Shown here piece by piece: positions 5,994 through 10,852 of a stretch of 10,852 nucleotides of DNA. The translations under genes and the position numbers were made by a program. The notes below the pieces were generated by a model. The model was not told the origin of the DNA, did no database searches, and saw nothing but the letters and a program-made list of their open reading frames with translations. The stretch comes from an uncultured Clostridia bacterium (GTDB lineage: Bacteria > Bacillota > Clostridia > TANB77 > CAG-508): the NCBI GenBank assembly GCA_948560265.1, contig CAOXTD010000017.1, positions 1 through 10,852 on the forward strand. The letters are read 5' to 3'. Each line of letters starts with the position of its first letter. Position 1 is the stretch's first letter.

Positions 5994-7841
5994 CTATGGC
6001 ATAAGCCTTTCTCGTCCAATCTCTCCAACGCTGAAAATAACCTCTGCATTTTGATACTCTTTTGGAATATGCAGATTGGTTTCATGATGTGTTCTGCTTG
6101 CAACTACAAGAAGAGATGTCCACTCAGAAATTCTCTCATATATAAAGTGCTCTTTGGAAATCTCCTTTATCTTACATTCTGCTGTTTTCAAGAACTCACA
6201 TTTTACCCTTGCTGCTAACATCTCCCTAAAATAGGATAGTAGGTCTTGGTCCTCTTTTCCCCACGGAAACGGAGCTCTGTTGGCTAAGTTGTGAATTCCT
6301 TGCAGCCCCACTTCGTCTCCATAAAAAATCGAGAAAATCCCAGGAAGAAATGCAAGTGCAACTAAATAACTTTTCAGTTTTTCCTTGCCGAATTCATATT
6401 CCTCCTTTGTCAGGCTATGGTTTTTAACAAAGTCTGATGTATTACCATAATCCAAGTCCCAACTATGGCCTTTTCTGGGATTAAACGAATTGGTTGCAAA
6501 TAGCTCAATTGCCCGTGAAATATCATGCGTAGAAGTAAAATTCATCATGGTATCAATGGTATCTTTAGGGTACTCTGTGAAAATTTCGTTTAGTGTATTG
6601 CTCAGGTCTTGCATATTTTGATAATTGTAGTACCCAATTAATGGACTAATCAAATGGTAGTTCATGATAGAATGCATGCCTTTTCCAGACTTAAGGAATC
6701 CCCTATTTCTCCTCATTGGATTATCCCATTGTTCTCCAAAAAGGAAACCGTCTGGCTTATTTCTTCTCACTGCCAAAAAGATTCTCTCAATCATCAAATC
6801 TGAGAGTTCATCAGCAACATCCAATCTAATTCCGTCAATACCACATTCAAACCACTGGTCAATGACACCGCCTACCCCTGTAACATACTCTATCCACTCT
6901 TCTGACAAAGTATCACATTCTGGAAGGGTCTTGTGTCCCCACCAAAAATTAAAGTACTTGGTCCCATTATGCCATGTCTGCCGATAAAAGTTTTTGTAGG
7001 GCGAATTCGGATTATGATATGCTCCTTTATCTCCATGTTCTGCAAACTGGTCAAAATAAATACTTCTATTGCCAGTATGATTAAAAACACCATCTAGGAT
7101 AATTTTCATCCCATGTTTGTGGACTTCCTTGCATAACTTCTTTAAGTCTTCTTTTGTTCCCAAAAACGGATCCACTTGAGTATAGTCAATCGTATCATAC
7201 AAGTGATTTGACTGTCCATAGCAAATGGGATTCAGGTAGATAATAGATACACTAAGACTTTGAATATAATCTAATTTATCAATTATCCCCAAAAGATTGC
7301 CTACATAGAACTCTGTATTCCATTCTCCTGCTTCGTTAGGACCCAAAGGAACTTTTTCTTCCCAGTCTGTCATCACCCTTCTTCCTTGAATTTCTGGTAT
7401 TTTTACTGATGCATTACGGTAAAACCGGTCTGGAAATATTTGGTACATAATTGCACCTTTTGCCCATTCAGGAGCGCTAAAGCTTGCTGATAGCTTAAAA
7501 CATTCCTGTTTGGTAACAGTTTGGTCTTGACTAATGTCTCCTCGCTTAAGAACCCTATACACCCCATTACATTTATAAGAAATGTAATAATAATAGAGTG
7601 CACTTGTTTCCAAGGTAACTTCTCCCTCGAAAACGGCATATGTCTCGTCATTTTGCTTATGGCAAATATCATATGTCACCCCATTTAAGTTAAAACTCTC
7701 ACTTCCGATGACATTTAACCTTACTCTTTCGAACCAGCCATCAGCTAATGGCAAATGAATAGTTATCCTAAACCGTTCCCAATTGTCCCCTTTTTGTAAG
7801 GATACAATTGTATGAAATGGCTTTGAATAAAGCTTACACAT
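5994..7841 (-). CDS. Glycoside hydrolase family 13 (neopullulanase/cyclomaltodextrinase type), C-terminus apparently cut by a TAG
   Basis: An alpha-glucan hydrolase of 615 residues with no signal peptide, so it probably acts on imported maltodextrins or cyclodextrins. Residues 1-120 look like the N-terminal beta domain of neopullulanase-type enzymes. The barrel starts at YQIFPDRF (133-140). Conserved regions are DGVFNH (250-255), GIRLDVAD (337-344, nucleophile Asp341), FLFGEQW (367-372, acid/base Glu370) and STHD (437-440, stabiliser Asp440), then FYGDEVGLQG (507-516). GEQW differs from the GE(V/I)W I expect in this group. All catalytic residues are present. The stop at 5994-5996 comes right after LMP, and translation beyond it in frame reads GAIVLRK before a TGA at 5970-5972, so the last eight residues seem lost. 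The ATG at 7841 has AAGGAGG 8 bases away. GC content is about 40% in sampled lines against about 27-33% in neighbours, which suggests transfer. The gene has its own promoter and terminator. Confidence 0.9.
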   Translation of the reverse strand: MCKLYSKPFHTIVSLQKGDNWERFRITIHLPLADGWFERVRLNVIGSESFNLNGVTYDICHKQNDETYAVFEGEVTLETSALYYYYISYKCNGVYRVLKRGDISQDQTVTKQECFKLSASFSAPEWAKGAIMYQIFPDRFYRNASVKIPEIQGRRVMTDWEEKVPLGPNEAGEWNTEFYVGNLLGIIDKLDYIQSLSVSIIYLNPICYGQSNHLYDTIDYTQVDPFLGTKEDLKKLCKEVHKHGMKIILDGVFNHTGNRSIYFDQFAEHGDKGAYHNPNSPYKNFYRQTWHNGTKYFNFWWGHKTLPECDTLSEEWIEYVTGVGGVIDQWFECGIDGIRLDVADELSDLMIERIFLAVRRNKPDGFLFGEQWDNPMRRNRGFLKSGKGMHSIMNYHLISPLIGYYNYQNMQDLSNTLNEIFTEYPKDTIDTMMNFTSTHDISRAIELFATNSFNPRKGHSWDLDYGNTSDFVKNHSLTKEEYEFGKEKLKSYLVALAFLPGIFSIFYGDEVGLQGIHNLANRAPFPWGKEDQDLLSYFREMLAARVKCEFLKTAECKIKEISKEHFIYERISEWTSLLVVASRTHHETNLHIPKEYQNAEVIFSVGEIGRERLMP

Positions 7842-7872
7842 AATTGTTCCCTCCTTAAATTATTAAAGTGAA

Positions 7873-7890
7873 AAACCTTAGTTATGGTTT
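7873..7890. promoter_or_regulatory. Imperfect palindrome just after the GH13 promoter, possible operator
   Basis: AAACCTTAGTTATGGTTT has outer arms AAACC/GGTTT and two further matching pairs inside. It would lie within about 20 bases of the predicted start, where repressors of sugar genes often bind. It is not a convincing cre box. The call is tentative. Confidence 0.25.
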
Positions 7891-7901
7891 ATGATAATTT
7901 T

Positions 7902-7929
7902 ATTTTATAATATTCTTCTAAAAAGTCAA
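7902..7929 (-). promoter_or_regulatory. Promoter of the GH13 gene
   Basis: On the minus strand TTGACT lies at 7929-7924 and TAAAAT at 7907-7902 with a 16-base spacer, about 60 bases before the ATG. The spacing is slightly short, and a second AT-rich hexamer overlaps the -10. Confidence 0.45.
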
Positions 7930-7972
7930 TATTTTACGACAATCTGTAATATATTTTTTTCTTTCTATAGTC

Positions 7973-8001
7973 TTGCAATATAATCCATTTAATTATATAA
8001 T
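7973..8001 (+). promoter_or_regulatory. Promoter of the tRNA-Thr gene
   Basis: TTGCAA (7973-7978) and a perfect TATAAT (7996-8001) are separated by 17 bases. The predicted start near 8008 leaves a leader of about 16 bases before the mature tRNA. It diverges from the GH13 promoter. Confidence 0.75.
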
Positions 8002-8023
8002 AATGATTGTTAACTTTTTATAC

Positions 8024-8099
8024 GCTACTGTAGCTCAGTTGGTAGAGCAACAGATTCGTAACCTGTAGGTCGGCAGTTCGATTCTGCCCAGTAGCTCCA
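8024..8099 (+). tRNA. tRNA-Thr, anticodon CGT
   Basis: A full cloverleaf of 76 bases: acceptor GCTACTG / CAGTAGC (8024-8030, 8089-8095), D stem GCTC/GAGC (8033-8036, 8045-8048), anticodon loop TTCGTAA (8055-8061) with anticodon CGT at 8057-8059, T stem GGCAG/CTGCC around TTCGATT, discriminator T and encoded CCA (8097-8099). CGU reads the Thr codon ACG. The anticodon stem has one A-C mismatch next to the loop (8054 with 8062), where a G-C or A-T pair is expected. A promoter precedes it and a terminator follows. Confidence 0.95.
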
Positions 8100-8108
8100 T
8101 TTGAAAAC

Positions 8109-8150
8109 AACTTACGGACTGTAACAAGTTCGTGAGTTTTTTGTTTTTTT
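8109..8150 (+). terminator. Terminator of the tRNA-Thr gene
   Basis: AACTTACGGAC (8109-8119) pairs over 11 bases, two of them G-T, with GTTCGTGAGTT (8128-8138) around an 8-base loop. A T-rich tail runs to 8150. It starts 10 bases after the CCA of the tRNA. Confidence 0.85.
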
Positions 8151-8158
8151 AAAGGCTT

Positions 8159-8190
8159 AAAGTTCTCTTTCTAGGAAGGAGGACTTTTTT
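8159..8190 (+). terminator. Terminator-like hairpin that contains the SD of the 8192 gene
   Basis: AAAGTTCTCTTTC (8159-8171) pairs without a bulge with GAAGGAGGACTTT (8175-8187), 13 pairs including two G-T, around a 3-base loop, and T's continue to 8190. The AGGAGG at 8177-8182 is the ribosome binding site of the next gene (9 bases before its ATG). The structure could stop read-through transcripts from the tRNA gene, hide the ribosome binding site, or both. Confidence 0.6.
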
Positions 8191-8191
8191 G

Positions 8192-8476
8192 ATGTTGGAT
8201 ATTAAAACTATGGAAACATTAAAGCCAAATAACAAAATCTTGGAGGTAATCAAAGACTATACTTACAAAGTTAAGAAAGGAACAGTTAAACACTTATTAC
8301 ATACTAATTTACAGGTTATAGAGCCTACAGAGTATCAAATTACATATCCTACTACTATTACGATACTAGAGTATAAAATTAACGAAATATCTAACAAACC
8401 ATTCTTTATTAAAGAACATAATCAAAAATATTCATTATCAGAAATTACACAAATTTTAAAGAAATTGAAAATTTAG
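8192..8476 (+). CDS. Hypothetical protein, 94 residues
   Basis: I do not recognise this protein. It is a soluble, Lys- and Thr-rich sequence with no transmembrane helix or signal peptide. It starts MLDIKTMETLKPNNKILEV, has a beta-rich middle (EPTEYQITYPTTITILEYK) and ends in a short helix (SLSEITQILKKLKI). The ATG at 8192 is preceded by AGGAGG at 8177-8182. An in-frame TTG directly before it is too close to be preferred. No promoter is obvious between the tRNA terminator and the gene, so it may depend on read-through of that terminator. It is the first gene of the very AT-rich accessory stretch beside the tRNA, which suggests it came with a mobile element. A strong ribosome binding site and sensible codon use support it being a real gene. 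Confidence 0.6.
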   Translation: MLDIKTMETLKPNNKILEVIKDYTYKVKKGTVKHLLHTNLQVIEPTEYQITYPTTITILEYKINEISNKPFFIKEHNQKYSLSEITQILKKLKI

Positions 8477-8508
8477 ACTTCACTTTTTCCATTTTTGTGA
8501 GAAAACAT

Positions 8509-8916
8509 ATGAGAGGCTAATTTTTCAAATTGGACTTCGTAAAAGCCCTTTTAAATGAGGAAAATAATGAAAGAAGTGTAAAAAATGCGTAATTTACTGA
8601 TGAATTTATCACAAAAAGTAGTACAGAATTTATTAAATACTTATACATTGTTCTTAAAAATGATACTGTTGGTATTAAATATCTAAATGGAATAACTGAA
8701 GAAGAATTAGAAATCAAGAAAAAAGATTATGACGTTTTATCCATTCTAAAAATGACAAGTAATGAATATCCGAGTGAGTTTGTAGATGATTTTTTTGCTA
8801 AAGCCCATAGTCATTTTTATGTAGATGGCATAATTGGCAGTCCTTATTTTGAGGGAAATGTTTCTAAAGATTTTCTATTATTAGTACCCAAAAAAGAAGT
8901 AGTCAAAGCAAACTAA
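8509..8916 (+). pseudogene. Broken hypothetical gene of the mobile-element block
   Basis: One frame is protein-like throughout but has two internal TAA stops, at 8518-8520 and 8590-8592. The pieces read FFKLDFVKALLNEENNERS, then FTDEFITKSSTEFIKYLYIV, and continue through YPSEFVDDFFAKAHSHFYVDG to VPKKEVVKAN and the final stop at 8914-8916, about 130 residues in all. The longest intact piece (8593-8913) has no start codon with a good ribosome binding site near its beginning. I do not recognise the family. It lies 18 bases before the next, also damaged, gene, in the arrangement of a small operon with tnpV. The ATG at 8509 has no clear ribosome binding site, so the original 5' end may be lost. 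Confidence 0.6.
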
Positions 8917-8934
8917 AAGTGAAAGGAGTTATCA

Positions 8935-9176
8935 ATGAAACAATTAACAAAAGAAATATTTTAAAGAATCAAGTAGATACTATAGAACAATTTAAAGTTC
9001 TTGATTATCTAAAAAAGCAATTATCTATTGGCAAGTTTGATTTATTTTTAATTGATAGATTTACTATTAAAGTTGTAGATAAAAATAATGAACAAGGTTA
9101 TTTTAAATACAATAGCAAAACAAAATCGGTAGATTTTTACGAAAAAAATATTAAAAATAAAGAAATGGAGAGATAA
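8935..9176 (+). pseudogene. Small hypothetical gene with a one-base frameshift near its start
   Basis: A good ribosome binding site (AAAGGAG, ending at 8928) lies 6 bases before the ATG at 8935, which gives MKQLTKEIF and then TAA at 8962-8964. The next frame continues as LKNQVDTIEQFKVLDYLKKQ, then SIGKFDLFLIDRFTIKVVD and GYFKYNSKTKSVDFY, to a stop at 9174-9176. One extra T in the TTTT run at about 8958-8962 would join the two parts into an 80-residue protein. A GTG at 8919 opens the downstream frame, but it lies upstream of the ribosome binding site, so I do not believe it. The product is soluble and not known to me. Its end is 4 bases from tnpV, and the tnpV ribosome binding site lies within its last codons, so translation of the two was probably coupled. 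Confidence 0.6.
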
Positions 9177-9180
9177 AAAA

Positions 9181-9534
9181 ATGGAATTAAATTATGCAAA
9201 AGTTGGCGATTATTTATTACCAAATTTAACAATAGAAAAACAAAATAATGAGAAAATTAACAAGTATGGCTATTTAAGATTACACTATCTGAAAGAAAAT
9301 AATAAGCCATTTTATACAACACTTTTAATGAAAAATGAATTAACAAATCATCTTGTTTCAGTTAGTATTGAAGTAGAAAATAGATTAAATATTTTAATGG
9401 AACAATACAAAAATTCTGATGAGTTACTATCCGAAAAAAGAAAAATGGATAACCAACTTCAATGGGTGAGACTAATGAATAATTATAAAATTATGGCTGA
9501 AGAAATTATCTTAAAAGAACTAATTTATGTATGA
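9181..9534 (+). CDS. tnpV: TnpV-like protein of Tn4451-type mobilizable transposons
   Basis: This gives 117 residues. Features I recognise from the TnpV family are the opening MELNYAKVGDYLLPNLTI, then KYGYLRLHYLKE, YTTLLMKNELTNHL with the following VENRLNILMEQ, and the closing WVRLMNNYKIMAEEIILKELIY. TnpV is an accessory protein of the Tn4451/Tn4453 group, sometimes compared with excisionases. Its exact role is not settled, and excision is catalysed by the large resolvase TnpX, which is not in this window. GGAG at 9167-9170 lies 10 bases before the ATG. It is the last gene of a plus-strand group of three, the other two being broken, and it is followed by a hairpin. The match rests on memory of the family, not on a search. 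Confidence 0.8.
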   Translation: MELNYAKVGDYLLPNLTIEKQNNEKINKYGYLRLHYLKENNKPFYTTLLMKNELTNHLVSVSIEVENRLNILMEQYKNSDELLSEKRKMDNQLQWVRLMNNYKIMAEEIILKELIYV

Positions 9535-9538
9535 AAAT

Positions 9539-9563
9539 AGGACTGCAAAACAAGCAGTCCTTT
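9539..9563 (+). terminator. Hairpin after tnpV
   Basis: AGGACTGC (9539-9546) and GCAGTCCT (9554-9561) form a perfect 8-bp stem around a 7-base loop, followed only by TTT and then A-rich sequence. The position, right after the tnpV stop, suggests a terminator, but the T-tract is short. Confidence 0.6.
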
Positions 9564-9573
9564 AAAATTAACC

Positions 9574-9663
9574 TTAAAAATGTGTGAAAACAAATGCATT
9601 GTTATGTCCTAGCCAGCACTGAAAACCTACTCCCGCACGTTTTCTATTTATGGGAATTCCCAT
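9574..9663 (-). other. Possible 29-residue ORF in a more GC-rich block between tnpV and the ABC gene
   Basis: On the minus strand an ATG at 9663 opens a frame reading MGIPINRKRAGVGFQCWLGH and NNAFVFTHF to a TAA at 9574-9576. The block from about 9605 to 9640 is clearly richer in GC than the roughly 20% around it. AAAGG just before the ATG is too close (about 3 bases) for a good ribosome binding site. The residues look protein-like, but the same bases could be a structured RNA, a recombination site or a remnant. I have a vague memory of similar short stretches in Firmicute elements, which I cannot verify. Confidence 0.25.
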
Positions 9664-9664
9664 A
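9649..9664. repeat. Perfect 16-base palindrome
   Basis: TATGGGAATTCCCATA is fully self-complementary. It can fold as a 6-bp stem with an AATT loop or bind a dimeric protein. It lies 19 bases after the stop of the ABC transporter gene and lacks a T-tract on either strand, so it is not a standard terminator. Confidence 0.5.
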
Positions 9665-9682
9665 CCCTTTAAACTATAATGA

Positions 9683-10852
9683 TTATTTATTTAAGTTCTT
9701 TAATTGATGATTTTCAAATGTATAAAACTTATTGCATATTTCATTTATTTTTTCATTATGTGTAGCGATTATTAAAGTTTTATTTTTAAAATATTTTAAG
9801 ATGAAATTGACAACTATTTCTTCAGTATGTTTATCTAAATTAGAAGTAGGTTCATCTAAAATATAAATATCTTTATTCATTAAATAACTTCTTAAAATGT
9901 TAATTCTTCTTTTTTGACCAGTAGACAGTTTTAAGCCCTTTTCCCCCACGATAGTATAAATATTATCTTCAAACAATAATACCTCGTTTAATTCTAATTC
10001 TTCTAAATATCTTATGATTTCTTCATCTGAAATTTTTTTGTCTAAACATAAGTTGTCTTTAATAGACATATTAAAGAGTTCAATTTCTTGACTTACTGTT
10101 CCAATATCTAACTTAACATCTTTTAAGTCTTTTCCATCAATAGAAATTTGTCCTTTATAAGAATCGATATTACCTAAGATTAAGTTTATAATTGATGTTT
10201 TACCTTGTCCAGATTGTCCCGTAATTGATATCTTATCATTATCATTGATTATAAGATTATTTACTTTTATTTCTAAATTTGATTTAGGATATTGAATTAC
10301 AATGTCAGATAAATGAATTTCTTTAAAAGATTTGAATTCTTTTCTATTGTCTAAATTTTTAAATATAGATATTAATTTGTTTTTAATTGCTTTAAGTTCA
10401 TACCAGCTTATTATAGTTCCGGATAATTCTTCAAATACAAATCCCATTTCTACTTGTAATGAAATATAGAAAGTAATTATTCCAAGTGTATCAATTCCAT
10501 TTGATAAATCAATGGCAGCCTTAATAAGCCCCAAAAAGAATGGTATAACTATCAATATATTACGTAATGCTTCTTCAAAAGAATAATACTTAACATACTT
10601 TTTGTTTTCGTTATAACACTTTTTACCTTCTCTGCTAATTTTATTAACAAAGTAATCATCATCATTTAGTAATTTTACAGTACGAATATTACTTATAAAA
10701 TCATTGTATACTGATGAATACTCATATTCTTGGTCATATAGTTTTTCTACTTGAGTATTCGCTTTTTTTAATATTCTAATACTTAAAAATATACAAATAG
10801 TACTTGTAATAAAAGAACTAACAAAAAGTATTATTGATTGATTATATAGTGT
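9683..10852 (-). CDS. ABC exporter, membrane plus ATPase domains (5' end beyond right edge)
   Basis: The frame is open from the window's right edge to the TAA at 9683-9685, 389 residues, so the N-terminus is missing. About the first 170 residues are the end of a six-helix exporter membrane domain, with helices in LYNQSIILFVSSFITSTI and in LIVIPFFLGLIKAAID and the coupling-helix region between them. The ATP-binding domain follows with Walker A GQSGQGKTS, the Q-loop Gln in VSQEIELFN, signature LSTGQKRR, Walker B IYILDEPTSNLD and switch His in IIATHNE. All catalytic elements are present; the signature is LSTGQ rather than LSGGQ. The substrate cannot be told; half-size exporters of this kind move peptides, drugs or lipids. 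A TTG near 10555 can be read as a start but lies inside the membrane domain. It is convergent with tnpV and very AT-rich, so it may be cargo of the same element. Confidence 0.88.
   Translation of the reverse strand, partial: TLYNQSIILFVSSFITSTICIFLSIRILKKANTQVEKLYDQEYEYSSVYNDFISNIRTVKLLNDDDYFVNKISREGKKCYNENKKYVKYYSFEEALRNILIVIPFFLGLIKAAIDLSNGIDTLGIITFYISLQVEMGFVFEELSGTIISWYELKAIKNKLISIFKNLDNRKEFKSFKEIHLSDIVIQYPKSNLEIKVNNLIINDNDKISITGQSGQGKTSIINLILGNIDSYKGQISIDGKDLKDVKLDIGTVSQEIELFNMSIKDNLCLDKKISDEEIIRYLEELELNEVLLFEDNIYTIVGEKGLKLSTGQKRRINILRSYLMNKDIYILDEPTSNLDKHTEEIVVNFILKYFKNKTLIIATHNEKINEICNKFYTFENHQLKNLNK

Noticed and set aside
5994..5996. TAG as a reassigned sense codon (suppressed amber) in this organism
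   Set aside because: FtsY ends at TAG exactly where its family ends, and the 8192 gene also stops at TAG, so general reassignment is unlikely.
6890..7093. Second minus-strand frames inside the GH13 gene (also 7403-7672) and the plus-strand frame at 6664-6987
   Set aside because: They overlap conserved catalytic segments of the GH13 enzyme in another frame and have no ribosome binding sites or family features.
8517..8717. Minus-strand frame of 66 codons
   Set aside because: It is antisense to the pseudogene, and the plus-strand frame is far more protein-like.
10545..10555. TTG at about 10555 as the true start of the ABC gene
   Set aside because: The frame stays open and exporter-like to the window edge, so the gene starts beyond 10852.
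1..10852. CRISPR array, tandem repeats, rRNA or riboswitch
   Set aside because: Reading both strands showed no regularly spaced repeats, no rRNA segments and no known riboswitch core; the hairpins found are isolated.

Overview
The window is very AT-rich (about 25-33% GC in most stretches, counted by eye), uses strong AAGGAGG-type ribosome binding sites, and carries a DUF5665 protein, a UPF0182 membrane protein and a prepilin of the 'GITLIALVVT' type. That combination points to a low-GC Firmicute, most likely a gut-type member of Clostridia. I cannot name the species.

Left part (1-5860, all minus strand). A promoter at about 5850-5877 serves a cluster read right to left: a membrane-anchored serpin (4497-5816), ftsY (3577-4482, the SRP receptor GTPase), a seven-helix UPF0182 protein with a large extracytoplasmic domain (699-3539) and a small DUF5665 membrane protein (369-656). 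Spacings are 14, 37 and 42 bp. Between UPF0182 and DUF5665 sits a hairpin that looks like a terminator and also contains the DUF5665 ribosome binding site. To its left, two TTGACA-type promoters flank a perfect palindrome and drive a type IV prepilin-like gene that runs off the left edge and whose leader region looks frameshifted.

Middle (5915-8150). A glycoside hydrolase family 13 enzyme of the neopullulanase/cyclomaltodextrinase kind (5994-7841, minus strand) has its own promoter, ribosome binding site and strong terminator. It is visibly richer in GC than its neighbours, and it stops at a TAG inside what looks like its normal C-terminal motif. Diverging from it is a tRNA-Thr(CGT) gene with a clear promoter, encoded CCA and a terminator.

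Right part (8151-10852). Composition drops to about 20% GC and the content becomes accessory: an unrecognised 94-residue protein whose ribosome binding site is buried in a hairpin, a pseudogene with two in-frame stops, a small gene with a one-base frameshift, an intact TnpV-like gene of the Tn4451 mobilizable-transposon family, and (minus strand, cut by the right edge) an ABC exporter with an intact nucleotide-binding domain. I read this as part of a decaying integrated mobile element beside the tRNA gene. No recombinase or matching att repeat is visible in the window.

The most notable observations are the apparent nonsense truncation of the GH13 enzyme, the two hairpins of near-identical design that bury an SD in a terminator-like stem, the frameshifted prepilin leader, the serpin next to ftsY, and a short conserved-looking ORF plus palindrome between tnpV and the ABC gene. 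I see no CRISPR array, rRNA, long tandem repeat or intact insertion sequence.
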